DNA from: Bacillota bacterium
Lineage (GTDB): Bacteria; Bacillota; Clostridia; Lachnospirales; Lachnospiraceae
Length of the DNA: 64,000 nt
Direction of reading: 5' to 3'
Assembly: GCA_023391695.1 (NCBI GenBank)
Contig: JAEWAK010000027.1
Coordinates: forward strand, 124,001 to 188,000
A model generated the notes under the pieces. The model made no database searches. It worked only from the letters and a program-made list of their open reading frames with translations, and was not told where the DNA came from. This document shows, one piece after another, positions 1 to 9,106 of this stretch. The position numbers and the translations under genes are program-made. Within the stretch, counting starts at the first letter, position 1; the number at the start of each line of letters is the position of its first letter.

Positions 1-2
1 GG

Positions 3-452
3 TATGACATACCGGTAGTTTATTCCACTCATCCCCGGTCTGGCCAAATCATAGAAGACAGAGACTTCCGGTTTCATCCAGGCGTCCGTTCCATAAAGCC
101 GTTAGGGTTTTCCGATTACATTAATCTGCAGATAAATGCTTATTGCGTCGTATCCGACAGTGGAACCTTACCAGAAGAAGCATCCTATTTTCGATCCTTT
201 CCTGCAGTATGCATAAGGACTTCAACCGAAAGGCCGGAAGCTCTTGAAACTGGGAATATCATTATTAGTCCCATAACTGCCCAACAGGTACTTCCGGCCG
301 TGGATCTGGCCGTCCGTATGCAGGAAAGAAAGGATACCGGAAGCAGTGCGGCAGATTACAGGGACGAAAACGTCAGTATGAAGGTCGTAAAAATCATTCA
401 AAGTTATACGGGTATTATTAACCATACGGTGTGGCGGAAGAGTCAGCTTTAA
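3..452 (+). CDS. UDP-N-acetylglucosamine 2-epimerase family protein, C-terminal part (5' end outside window)
   Basis: The reading frame is open from the window edge and ends at TAA 450-452, giving 149 residues of a protein that begins upstream. It carries the C-terminal signature of non-hydrolysing UDP-GlcNAc 2-epimerases (WecB/MnaA fold): the active-site stretch SDSGTLPEEASYF, followed by RTSTERPEALETG, which binds the UDP-sugar in this family. The family interconverts C2 epimers of UDP-activated N-acetyl sugars in the cytoplasm for capsule or O-antigen-like polysaccharide. The tail SYTGIINHTVWRKSQL resembles the CapG/FnlC (UDP-N-acetyl-L-fucosamine-forming) branch more than WecB, but this subgroup call is from memory. 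The neighbouring sugar genes would lie to the left of the window. A strong bidirectional terminator follows 50 bp downstream. Confidence 0.85.
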   Translation, partial: YDIPVVYSTHPRSGQIIEDRDFRFHPGVRSIKPLGFSDYINLQINAYCVVSDSGTLPEEASYFRSFPAVCIRTSTERPEALETGNIIISPITAQQVLPAVDLAVRMQERKDTGSSAADYRDENVSMKVVKIIQSYTGIINHTVWRKSQL

Positions 453-502
453 TCGAAATCCGAAGAAGCCAGCAGTTGATTCCGCAGTAGTTCCGGTTTA
501 CC

Positions 503-561
503 AAAATAAAAATGAACTGACGGATATAAGAGTTTACTATCAATCAGTTCATTTTTATTTT
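503..561. terminator. Bidirectional intrinsic terminator between convergent genes
   Basis: There are two perfect 18-bp arms (503-520 and 544-561) around a 23-nt loop. The outer ends are A-rich on the left and T-rich on the right, so each strand reads a stem followed by a U-rich tract. It sits between the epimerase stop (452) and the convergent subtilase stop (649) and can serve both. Confidence 0.85.
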
Positions 562-648
562 ATACACTAAAATCTATATTTCCAGAAAGGATGGCTATAT
601 TCTATGAGTTCCGCCGATTTTCACCATTATTCTTTTGTTTATTTAAAA

Positions 649-1605
649 TTAAGTTTTTGATAAATCCAGCAATCCGTTGCCTTCGTTTCTCTTATTCAAT
701 CCAAGTGTCGTAGTACGTTTAATCAGCTGGGCATAAAGTTCGGCTTCCGTCAGTGTTCTGCCAAATTCCGCTTCACACATATTGATGATTAACGCCATGG
801 CACCTGAAACATGTGGTGTTGCCATTGAAGTACCGCTTAATTTAGCATATTTGCCCTCTAGATAAGTTGAAATTATCTCATTTCCCGGGGCAACCAGGTC
901 TACATTATTATTGGAGTTGCTGTATTTGGTCAGCTTTTTATTGAAATCAACCGCACCTACAGATATTGCCTCATTATAAGCGGCCGGATAATTTAATTCA
1001 TCGGTTTTATAACTGCCGTCTCCGTTATTACCGGAAGCACAGATAACAAGTATATTATTATTAACAGCTTTTAATACCGCATCATGCAATTTCGGTACAT
1101 CAGTAGTTCCTCCCAGGGACATGGAAATGATTCTTACTTTTTCCCCTTTCGGTCCGCGCCATTTAATTGCGTAATTAATGGCATCTATAATACTTTGATA
1201 ATTACCTCCGCCTGCCTTGCCCAGTACTTTTAATACCAGGAGCCGTGCCATCGGAGCAGCCCCCAGTACTCCGGTATTATTTTCGGAAGCTGCTATGGTA
1301 CCGGCAACATGTGTCCCATGTCCGTTATTATCGGAAAAATTATCCACATCCCCATCATAATCTTTGGTAAAATTCCTTCCGCCGATGATTCTGTCCTTTA
1401 AATCCGGGTGGTCCATCTGGCAGCCGGTATCAATAACTGCAATCACAACCCCTTCGCCCTTATGGCTTTTATCCCAGACTTCAGGAGCCTGTATCATTTC
1501 TATTCCCTTCGGTATTTCATTGATATCTTCAATAATTTCTTTTACCCTGAAAGGTATCAGCCTGATCCTTTTTTTCTGTAAAAAAATATCTGATAATTTA
1601 CGCAT
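649..1605 (-). CDS. Intracellular subtilisin-like serine protease (S8 family)
   Basis: This is a 318-residue S8 peptidase with the full catalytic triad: Asp59 (VIDTG), His96 (GHGTHVAG), Ser260 (GTSMATPH), and oxyanion Asn193 (SGNNG). No signal peptide or membrane segment is visible, so it should act in the cytoplasm. The N-terminal extension holds RLIPF (residues 15-19). This matches the LIPY/F motif with which Bacillus intracellular subtilisins block their own active site until the extension is cut, so autoinhibition is inferred. I start at ATG 1605 because GGAAAGGAA lies 6-8 bp upstream; an ATG 75 bp further out has no ribosome site. It is a single-gene unit, and substrates cannot be inferred from the context. 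Intracellular subtilisins are typically stationary-phase protein-turnover enzymes. Confidence 0.9.
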   Translation of the reverse strand: MRKLSDIFLQKKRIRLIPFRVKEIIEDINEIPKGIEMIQAPEVWDKSHKGEGVVIAVIDTGCQMDHPDLKDRIIGGRNFTKDYDGDVDNFSDNNGHGTHVAGTIAASENNTGVLGAAPMARLLVLKVLGKAGGGNYQSIIDAINYAIKWRGPKGEKVRIISMSLGGTTDVPKLHDAVLKAVNNNILVICASGNNGDGSYKTDELNYPAAYNEAISVGAVDFNKKLTKYSNSNNNVDLVAPGNEIISTYLEGKYAKLSGTSMATPHVSGAMALIINMCEAEFGRTLTEAELYAQLIKRTTTLGLNKRNEGNGLLDLSKT

Positions 1606-1922
1606 TGATATATTCCTTTCCGAATTATTTCTACAACCGGCTATGATTCCTGTTGCTCCCACCCGCCCTTTGAGAGTCATAAAGAAGGGGAGTCAAACAT
1701 TTTCAAACTCCTTACTCAAACCTCTTATTTGTATAAAATAATTCTTTCTATGAATAAAGCGAAAAATAAAACACATTTTTCACCGCTGATTTTTAGCAGT
1801 ACCCAGAAATGCTTTCCGGATATGCTATGGGAGCAATTACAATAAAGTGATATCAAATCACTTACTATATTATATTAACAGCTGTCGAAAAATGTTTCAT
1901 TTTATCGCAATTGATTTTAATA

Positions 1923-2181
1923 ACAAGAAAGAACTGTTGCAAACAAGAAAGAACTGTTGCAAAATTCAAGACATACCTTACTTGTGTGAGAGAATATGAT
2001 TTTATTTTTCGCAGATATTTTGTGAAAAGTATGTATGCAGCAGCCCCCGGGGCGCCATTTCCTGCCGGCTGACTTTTGCGCAATACACCTATTGCATAAA
2101 AAATCTGGAGCTGCTGCATATTACAAGATTATATAACTTGCAGCATGCAAGCTTAATTAATCCTGTATTTGCAACAGCTCC
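1923..2181. mobile_element. MITE-like element with IS6-family-like ends (copy A)
   Basis: The ends are GAACTGTTGCAAA (1931-1943, repeated at 1951-1963) and TTTGCAACAGCTCC (2168-2181), an imperfect terminal inverted repeat. The core CTGTTGCAAA matches the ends known for IS6/IS26-type elements, although no transposase is present. The left end is doubled by a perfect 20-bp tandem duplication (1923-1942 and 1943-1962). Internal sequence from 1951 onward resembles copy B at 36576-36672. I see no credible coding frame in it. The whole 1606-2213 interval between the protease and the recombinase otherwise holds only promoter-like AT-rich DNA. Confidence 0.5.
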
Positions 2182-2213
2182 AGGTATCTAAGAGTATCTG
2201 TTTTATATAAAAG

Positions 2214-3353
2214 TTACTTTTCCCTGAGCTTAACTTTATTTGCGGCACTGCGGCGCCTGGAGTCTTCGATGGCAGCATAGTGCTTTTTGGTTGTATTTAC
2301 GTCTTTATGTCCCAAAACATCGGCTACCAGATATATATCGCCGGTTTCCCGATATAGGCTGGTGCCGTAAGTACTCCTTAATTTATGAGGGGTAATTTTC
2401 TTTAGCCTGGTTACCAGCCCCGCATATTTTTTTACCAGGTTTTCAACTGCCTTTACACTGATCCGCTTCTTCTGGATGGATAGAAATAATGCCTCTTCGC
2501 TGCCGGAGACAGGGATAAGCGCTTCCCTTTCCATTAAGTAATTCTCCAAAGCTTCCCGTACTTCTTCACCGAAATATATGATGGATTCATAACCGCCCTT
2601 GCGTCTTATCTTAATCCCGTCGTTATTAAAATCCACATCATTTAAATCCAGTCCTACACATTCGCTGACACGGATTCCCGTGCCTAAGAGGAGAGTGATG
2701 ATGGCCAGATCCCGTACCTTGGTTTTATCATGGTATTTTTGCTGGGATTTTGTCATGTTTTCTCCCGTTTCTACTTCATCCAGCATTTTTGCAACTTCAT
2801 CTATTTCAAGGCGGATGATTTCTTTCTGATGAAGTTTGGGAATATCCACCAATGCAGCAGGATTATACTGGATCTTCTCTCGTTTGAAGTAATAATTATA
2901 AAAGCTTCGTAAGGAAATCAGTTTTCTTTTTTTTCCGTTTTCCTGGTTCAGATGTTCCGTCTCTCCTTTTTTGTAATAGGAGAGATATTCTAAATATTCT
3001 TCTATATCAATGGGCTTTATCTGATCCAATACCTCTACTTTTAAATCCCTGACGGGTGTATTTTTAAAAACCGGATTGGAATTGCACAGAAACTGGAAAA
3101 ATACCCTTAAATCATATGCATAGGCAATCCTGGTCAATGATGAAGTGGTCGGTTCAATACCGCGGAAAAAATCGCCGCAGAATCGGGGCAGTTCTGCTAT
3201 GATATTCCGCAGCCTTGCGGTATTTTCTATGTTCTTTTTATCGTGATAATTTTTTTTATCATGATTATTTTTTCCATCATGATTATTTTTTCCATCGTGA
3301 TTATTTTTTCCATCATGATTAGGTTTTCCATCATGATAACTATGCTCAGCCAT
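2214..3353 (-). CDS. Tyrosine recombinase (XerC/D-like) with N-terminal His-Asp repeat
   Basis: This is a 379-residue phage-integrase-fold recombinase. The SAM-like core-binding domain spans about residues 55-165 and the catalytic domain 175-370. Catalytic residues are Arg228 (GTGIRVSE), Lys252 (RRKGG), His323/Arg326 (PHKLR), His349 (LGHKD) and the nucleophile Tyr359 (KKHYA). It would cut and rejoin DNA through a 3'-phosphotyrosine link. The first 41 residues are unusual: six copies of a hexapeptide like HDGKNN (residues 7-41), encoded by an 18-bp DNA repeat. The rest matches ordinary XerC/XerD-like proteins in length. No excisionase, phage genes or att duplications are seen nearby, so chromosome-dimer resolution or a similar housekeeping role is as likely as mobility. 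Confidence 0.88.
   Translation of the reverse strand: MAEHSYHDGKPNHDGKNNHDGKNNHDGKNNHDKKNYHDKKNIENTARLRNIIAELPRFCGDFFRGIEPTTSSLTRIAYAYDLRVFFQFLCNSNPVFKNTPVRDLKVEVLDQIKPIDIEEYLEYLSYYKKGETEHLNQENGKKRKLISLRSFYNYYFKREKIQYNPAALVDIPKLHQKEIIRLEIDEVAKMLDEVETGENMTKSQQKYHDKTKVRDLAIITLLLGTGIRVSECVGLDLNDVDFNNDGIKIRRKGGYESIIYFGEEVREALENYLMEREALIPVSGSEEALFLSIQKKRISVKAVENLVKKYAGLVTRLKKITPHKLRSTYGTSLYRETGDIYLVADVLGHKDVNTTKKHYAAIEDSRRRSAANKVKLREK
3231..3335 (-). repeat. In-frame 18-bp tandem repeat encoding (H-D-[GK]-K-x-[NY]) units
   Basis: There are about six tandem 18-bp units inside the recombinase gene. On the plus strand the core reads like TTTTTCCATCATGATTAT, with point changes between units. The period is a multiple of three, so unit gain or loss would lengthen or shorten the N-terminal tail without breaking the frame. 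Confidence 0.85.
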
Positions 3354-3896
3354 TCAATTTATCCTCCATTCTGCACAAGTTATTCCTATGAAACCCGTGC
3401 CGTAGTAACCGCTGCACCGAATTTCATAATTATAACAATTATAACATAAATTAATAAATCTGACCATATAATTGAAAATTAACAAAAAAATGACATAGTT
3501 TTAACACTATTTAACAGTATTGTAATAACTGTATTAGGTGTATTAGAAATTATTAACAAAAAAATGCTGTAACAGTCTATGATTTACTGATGGGAGGTGT
3601 GAATTGTTTTATTGGCTACAAAAGAAAAAAGAAACATTATTTATTAGATACAAAAGAAAAACAGGTAATTGAAAGCATAAAAAATAACGCCGCCTGCCTA
3701 AAGCAGTCGTCTTATGTTTATAAGAAAAATTTAGGAAACTATTAAAATGTAATGCCACTGCAACTTATTCATACATGAAGCGGATAGCATGATAATATAT
3801 GTATTTACGGTATGCTGCTTTGCCGGTTTACCGCCAGCAGTCTAATTTTTATGCTATTACAAAGTAATGATAAAATACAAAAGGATGATTTAAAGT
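3354..3896. other. Divergent intergenic region with promoters and a hairpin, no gene
   Basis: These 543 AT-rich bases separate the divergent recombinase and amidase genes. I see no supported ORF. Two near-copies of TACAAAAGAAAAA lie at about 3615 and 3650. A compact hairpin (arms CTGCT 3815-3819 and AGCAG 3836-3840, with inner CGGT/ACCG) is followed by TAATTTTTATG and could act as a weak attenuator in the amidase leader. I checked for c-di-GMP and c-di-AMP riboswitch cores, which sometimes precede cell-wall hydrolase genes, and did not find a convincing match. Confidence 0.45.
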
Positions 3897-6527
3897 ATGT
3901 ATAGGAAATGTAATAATTTAAAATATTTGCTGATTTTAGCGGTTGTGCTGGTATGTCTGCCGGTGACAAGTGCTATGGCTGCATCTAAGCTTAATTTATA
4001 TTATTACGGAACCAAACAGAATGTAACCTATACAGGCCAGCAGGTTAAGTATACGTATAATGGTTCTGCAATAAATATGAAGAATACCCCCGGTATTATA
4101 ATTGACGGCACATCTTTGGTTTCTTTTAATGATGTTTTCGTCAAATCGGCTATTAAACTGAGTTATAAATATAACGAGGCAAAAGGAGTATTGACCTTAT
4201 CCCAAGGCAATACGACCCTGGTTTTAACGGCGGGCAGTAAAAAAGCAACCCTCAACGGTAAATCCGTCAATCTATCCCTGGCTCCCATAAAAGTGAAATA
4301 TAAGGATCAAAAGGTAACTAAATTATTAGTGCCGGCAAGATTCGTAGCGGAAACCTTTGGATACAAATATGATTGGAACAGTTCAACTTCAACTGCTGCC
4401 ATATCCTCACCCATGAATTTATATTATAATAACAAGGATGTGGTTTATACCGGAACCCAGGGTAAGGTTACCATTAACGGCAAATCTGTCAACCTGGGTA
4501 CTATGCCAAGTATCATTATAAGCAATACGGCTATGCTCAGGGCCTGGAAAGTATTCAGTGCGACCAGTATTGGTGCTGATTATTATTTTAATAAAAATAC
4601 CCAGGTACTCACCTTAACCTTAAATGATACAGTAGTAAAGCTTACAATGGGAAGCAAAACAGCAGATGTTAACGGTAAGAGCCGTACCATGGATACCGCT
4701 CCCCTGATGGTTGAAAATAAAGCTACCAAGGAATCTTATGTAATGGTACCGGGAAGCTTTGTGGCATCCTATCTTGGTTACGACTATACCTGGAATTCTT
4801 CTACCAGAACTTCCGTGATTACTTCAAGAGCACCGGAAGAGGCACATAATCAGGATGGTGAAGACGGACCGGAATTAGGCGGTGATCCTGTACCGGATTC
4901 CGTATCCTTAAATTGGGGAATCCATTCCGATTTTACGGATGAATATAATAAAGCCAGCAGTCTGAAAGATACTTCTGAAATATCTGAAGATAATGATACG
5001 AGTGCTAATATTTATTCGATATTAAAGGATTCTGGAGATGACAGTAATATAGAAGTATATTCCATTCATTCCTATGCACCTTTTAGTAAATCAACTGTTA
5101 AAGTAGAAGATCAGACATTGAATCTGCATATCAACAATTCCTATCTTGATGATGGCAGTAGTAACAAGGATTATAATTTAGGTGGCATTCTGTCAGACAA
5201 CCTAGTGGCAACAACCAATTTTGGAGATTTGACAACAGACCTTAATTTTGACTTATTAAATCCGGATACCGGCTATGAATTATCCTTATCCGACGATAAA
5301 TGTACCTTGTACCTGACTTTATATCCGAATTACATAACAAACATTGAAGCAGGAACCATGTCGGGAAAAGATTATGTGAAAATAACCGGTATGAAGGATC
5401 TTAATGTCGATTTAACCGAAGACGGCAATATAATTACTTTGCAAATACCTAATACAGTAAACAGCACCGGCGATAATTACTTAATCACCGCGCTCAATTC
5501 ATTGCAGTCTGTAAGGAGTACCAGCCTTTCAGGAAATACGGCAAATATTATATTGGAAAAGACCGATCCTGCCACATATTCTGTTACGGAAACAGATAAT
5601 ACTTATCTGATTACTTTTACGTATACAGAAGTGGAAGAAGATGATGAGGAGGAATCCCTGCAGATAAAATTACCGGAGGATTTATTTTATTCCGAAGTAA
5701 CCAATGAAGACCGTTATTATAAAAAACAGATAGTTATTAAAATACCCGGTGATTATACTGATTTTTATAATGATAATCCAATAAAATCTACCGATAGTGT
5801 TGTAAGTAATATTTCCGTTAATTATAAAAATTACATGACGGAAATAGTTATAACTACCACAAAGATCCAGGGCTATAAGTTAAAAGACCTGGGCGGGACA
5901 ATCGGAGTTGTACTTGGTAATCCAAGAGACATTTATAAAAATATCGTTGTACTGGATGCCGGCCATGGCGGAACCGATCCGGGAGCCATGCGTAAATTAA
6001 ACGGTGTCACAATCAATGAAAAAGATATAAACTTTAAAATTATGTACGAATTGACCCAGAAGTATTTTAACGGGGAAGATTCCGAAATAAAAGCTTATTA
6101 TTCCAGGTATGATAATACGAAGGTAGATTTATATGAAAGAGCGGCCGTTGCAGAAAAAGTCGGGGCTGACCTTTTTATAAGCCTTCACATGAATGCAAAT
6201 AACAGTACATCACCAAAAGGTACTGAAATTTATTATACGGGCAGTAATAAAGCAACTACGAAAAATGGGCTGAACAGCAAGATCTTGGCTAATATGTTCT
6301 TAAATTCCCTGCCAGGCAAGATCGGCACAGATAAGAGATATATCAGTGATCAGAGCCTTGCGGTCTGCCGTACCAATACCGTACCCGCAATTTTAATTGA
6401 ATTAGGGTTTATGTCAAACAAAAATGATCTGGCTTTGATGGTCGATCCTGATTTCCAGGAAAAATCTGCAGAAGCAATATATGATATATTATGCGATGTA
6501 TTTGATGCTTATCCTACAGGAAGATAA
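3897..6527 (+). CDS. Secreted N-acetylmuramoyl-L-alanine amidase with copper-amine-oxidase-N-type stalk domains
   Basis: This 876-residue exported protein cleaves the amide bond between N-acetylmuramic acid and L-alanine in peptidoglycan. A signal peptide (about 1-29, ending SAMAAS) is followed by two related stalk modules of the copper amine oxidase N-terminal type (about 30-165 and 170-310; each ends in a V-PA/G-x-F-V-A segment). Next come an acidic linker and an AMIN-like region, then an Amidase_3 domain (about 682-872). Zinc ligands are His690 (DAGHGG), Glu708 (NEKD) and His764 (SLHMNA), and the catalytic Glu is 835 (LIELGF). It is one of two adjacent secreted proteins on this strand, with a terminator between them. 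Stalk domains probably hold the enzyme on the wall; that is inference. Confidence 0.9.
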   Translation: MYRKCNNLKYLLILAVVLVCLPVTSAMAASKLNLYYYGTKQNVTYTGQQVKYTYNGSAINMKNTPGIIIDGTSLVSFNDVFVKSAIKLSYKYNEAKGVLTLSQGNTTLVLTAGSKKATLNGKSVNLSLAPIKVKYKDQKVTKLLVPARFVAETFGYKYDWNSSTSTAAISSPMNLYYNNKDVVYTGTQGKVTINGKSVNLGTMPSIIISNTAMLRAWKVFSATSIGADYYFNKNTQVLTLTLNDTVVKLTMGSKTADVNGKSRTMDTAPLMVENKATKESYVMVPGSFVASYLGYDYTWNSSTRTSVITSRAPEEAHNQDGEDGPELGGDPVPDSVSLNWGIHSDFTDEYNKASSLKDTSEISEDNDTSANIYSILKDSGDDSNIEVYSIHSYAPFSKSTVKVEDQTLNLHINNSYLDDGSSNKDYNLGGILSDNLVATTNFGDLTTDLNFDLLNPDTGYELSLSDDKCTLYLTLYPNYITNIEAGTMSGKDYVKITGMKDLNVDLTEDGNIITLQIPNTVNSTGDNYLITALNSLQSVRSTSLSGNTANIILEKTDPATYSVTETDNTYLITFTYTEVEEDDEEESLQIKLPEDLFYSEVTNEDRYYKKQIVIKIPGDYTDFYNDNPIKSTDSVVSNISVNYKNYMTEIVITTTKIQGYKLKDLGGTIGVVLGNPRDIYKNIVVLDAGHGGTDPGAMRKLNGVTINEKDINFKIMYELTQKYFNGEDSEIKAYYSRYDNTKVDLYERAAVAEKVGADLFISLHMNANNSTSPKGTEIYYTGSNKATTKNGLNSKILANMFLNSLPGKIGTDKRYISDQSLAVCRTNTVPAILIELGFMSNKNDLALMVDPDFQEKSAEAIYDILCDVFDAYPTGR

Positions 6528-6531
6528 GTGA

Positions 6532-6604
6532 AAAAGGCCTGTCACAAAAACTCAAATGAATTTATTTCTATAAATTAAGTTTGATATTTTTATGACAGGC
6601 TTTT
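6532..6604 (+). terminator. Intrinsic terminator after the amidase gene
   Basis: The left arm AAAAGGCCTGTCA (6532-6544) pairs with TGACAGGC plus TTTT (6593-6604), with one bulge and a long AT-rich loop that is itself partly self-complementary. It lies 5 bp after the stop codon and 70 bp before the next start. Confidence 0.65.
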
Positions 6605-6673
6605 CCTTGGTACAAAAGAATGAAGTTTGGCCAAATGGCTGAAACGAAGATGAATAAAGGAGCGAATAAAAAG

Positions 6674-9106
6674 ATGATGAGAGCGGTAAGGGGAAGTCAT
6701 TTAAGCTTCTGGAAGGGTTTGAGACAAATGATAAAAACAAATAAGCTACAATGGTTATCCGGTTTTCTGTTTTTTTTACTGGCAATGATATTCTTATTCG
6801 GAACTGTGCAGGTGAAAGCGGCACAGGATAAAACGGATCCGGCAGTTACTTTAAAAGCGGATAACAAAGAGCCGACCAATGAGACTATCAAAATTGAAGT
6901 TAAAGCTACCGATGCCTCCGGCATTAAAACGTTAAAATGGGCTTCCGGAAGCAAAACAGCCGCCTATTTTAAGTCATCCGGAAAATCAATTAAACTAAAT
7001 TCCCAAAATACATATAGTGTAACCATTACCCAAAATGGAACTTATTCCTTTTATGCCGTGGATAAGGCCGGGAATGATACATTAAAGAAAATTACCATTT
7101 CCAATATCGATACAACGAAACCGGCCTTAAGCATATCGAAAAGTACTGCAGATATGACAAAAGGAAATGTTGTATTATCTTTTTCGGCAGGAGATAAAGG
7201 GCTGGGAATTAAGAGTTTAAAATATCTTGCCGGCAAAAAAACAGAAGCTGATATTTCGAAAGCAGGCAAAAGTATCAGCCTGACAGAAATTGATGTTACA
7301 AACAAGGATTATAATTATCAATATACCGGTAAACTTACTGTTAAAACCAATAACACCTTTACTTTCTTAGCAGAAGATGCTGCCGGGAATAAACTGCTGA
7401 AAACCTTCACGGTTGATAATATTGATAAAACAGCTCCTGCCGTGACCTATACTTTAAATACTGCCGAAGCAACCAAAAATCCGGTTACTGTTACTTTAAC
7501 CGTGAAAGAAGACGGAGCAGGTGTCAAAGTTGTAAAATACCTGTCCGGATCAAAAACGGCAAAGGATTTTGAAACTACGGAAAAAAGCCTGCAGCCCGTG
7601 TCAATTAAATTGACTTCGGGAAAAGGAAGCTTTAAAGCAAGCAAAAATGGTACATTTACTGTTTTAGCTGAGGATAAAGCCGGCAATCAATCCCTGACAG
7701 TCATTGAAGTGAAAAATATTGATACGGCAGGGCCGGCCCTTTCCTTAAATTATTCCGTAACGAACCAGAAAGCGATCATTACCTATACGGCAAAAGATAC
7801 GGTTTCCGGTATTGCCAGCGTTAAATATTTAAAAGGAAAAGTAACGGATATTGCTTCTGAAAAATGGTCTTCCGCATCGGCAAAAGATGTGACGAAAGCC
7901 GGTAATTTCAGCGTTGCCTCTTCCGGTAATTACAGTGTTCTTGCCAAAGATACGGCCGGCAATGCGGCCATTCAGGTTATCAATGTAGAGCTGGAATTCA
8001 GGGCAGTCTGGATTTCTTATCTGGAATTTGCGAATTACGGCAAAGGAGGTTTTACGGAAGAAAGCTTTAAATCAACCATTGATACCATGTTTGATAATGT
8101 GGTTAAGATGAACATGAATGCTGTTGTGGTTCATGTAAGGCCTTTTGGTGATGCCATGTATAAATCCTCTTATTTCCCCTGGTCCCAATATGCGTCCGGA
8201 ACACAGGGCGTGGATCCCGGTTTCGATCCATTGGAATATATGGTGGAAGCTGCCCATGAGAGAGGGCTTGAATTCCATGCATGGTTAAACCCTTACCGTG
8301 TAACCACAGCAAGTACGGATTATTCAAAATTATCGAAAGATAACCCGGCCAGGGTATGGCATGACGATAAAGACAAAACCAATGACCGTAATGTACTGTC
8401 TTATGGCGGAAACTTATATTATAACCCTGCCTCAAAAGAAGTACAGACCCTCATTACAAACGGTGTGAAAGAAATTGTACAGAATTATGATGTGGACGGT
8501 ATTCATTTTGATGATTATTTTTATCCTTCCCTTGGAAGCAAGTATGCCAGTAATTTTGATTCTGTAGAATATAAGGAATATGCGGCAGAATGCAAGACCA
8601 ACAAGAAAACAGCATTATCCATCGCAGACTGGAGAAGAAATAATGTAAATACTTTAATAAAGAATATTTATTCCTCCATCAAAAAAATTGATTCCTCGGT
8701 ACAATTTGGCATAAGCCCCGGTGGTTTTTACGATTCCTTAACCAGCAATCTGGGTTATTATGTGGATTATAAAACCTGGCTATCCTCCGATAAATATATC
8801 GACTATATCTGCCCACAGATTTATTGGACATTTTCCAATAAAACCTATCCCTTTGATAAAACTTTGGATAAATGGTTATCCTTCCGTACAAGTTCTACCG
8901 TTAAAGTGTACGTAGGTATCGCTACTTACAGAGCAGGATCGACCTTGGAGACGGATTGGAAAAATAATGTCAATGAGTTAAAAGAGCAGGTGGAATACAG
9001 CAGAGATACCGGACTAGTGGACGGTTTTCTATTCTTCCGGTATGATTTCTTTTATAACAAAACCACAAAACCCGGTGTTGACAAATTACTGGATATAATG
9101 AAGTAA
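6674..9106 (+). CDS. Secreted GHL10 (glycosyl-hydrolase-like family 10) protein with four Ig-like repeats
   Basis: I start at ATG 6674 because AAAGGAG lies at 6657-6663; an upstream in-frame ATG at 6620 sits close to the terminator. The 810-residue product has a membrane/signal segment (about 27-50, ending VKAAQ). Four Ig-like repeats of about 95-105 residues follow, each opening with D-x-x-x-PA and closing with a variant of A-x-D-x-AGN. A GHL10/DUF187 domain begins near residue 441 (FRAVWISYLEF) and shows HVRPFGDAMY, HAWLNPYR, DGIHFDDYFYP and GISPGGFYDS. The family has a TIM-barrel fold related to glycosidases and acts outside the cell, but substrates are mostly unknown. The repeats likely bind the wall or a polysaccharide. 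Confidence 0.88.
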   Translation: MMRAVRGSHLSFWKGLRQMIKTNKLQWLSGFLFFLLAMIFLFGTVQVKAAQDKTDPAVTLKADNKEPTNETIKIEVKATDASGIKTLKWASGSKTAAYFKSSGKSIKLNSQNTYSVTITQNGTYSFYAVDKAGNDTLKKITISNIDTTKPALSISKSTADMTKGNVVLSFSAGDKGLGIKSLKYLAGKKTEADISKAGKSISLTEIDVTNKDYNYQYTGKLTVKTNNTFTFLAEDAAGNKLLKTFTVDNIDKTAPAVTYTLNTAEATKNPVTVTLTVKEDGAGVKVVKYLSGSKTAKDFETTEKSLQPVSIKLTSGKGSFKASKNGTFTVLAEDKAGNQSLTVIEVKNIDTAGPALSLNYSVTNQKAIITYTAKDTVSGIASVKYLKGKVTDIASEKWSSASAKDVTKAGNFSVASSGNYSVLAKDTAGNAAIQVINVELEFRAVWISYLEFANYGKGGFTEESFKSTIDTMFDNVVKMNMNAVVVHVRPFGDAMYKSSYFPWSQYASGTQGVDPGFDPLEYMVEAAHERGLEFHAWLNPYRVTTASTDYSKLSKDNPARVWHDDKDKTNDRNVLSYGGNLYYNPASKEVQTLITNGVKEIVQNYDVDGIHFDDYFYPSLGSKYASNFDSVEYKEYAAECKTNKKTALSIADWRRNNVNTLIKNIYSSIKKIDSSVQFGISPGGFYDSLTSNLGYYVDYKTWLSSDKYIDYICPQIYWTFSNKTYPFDKTLDKWLSFRTSSTVKVYVGIATYRAGSTLETDWKNNVNELKEQVEYSRDTGLVDGFLFFRYDFFYNKTTKPGVDKLLDIMK

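Noticed and set aside
1865..2119. Minus-strand 84-codon ORF
   Set aside because: It lies within the MITE-like element, includes the 20-bp duplication and has no ribosome site or family resemblance.
2214..3353. Phage or integrative-element integrase
   Set aside because: No phage, conjugation or excisionase genes, no tRNA and no att duplication are visible in the window.
3600..3896. Riboswitch (c-di-GMP or c-di-AMP) before the amidase gene
   Set aside because: Only a simple hairpin is seen; the conserved cores of these riboswitch classes could not be matched.
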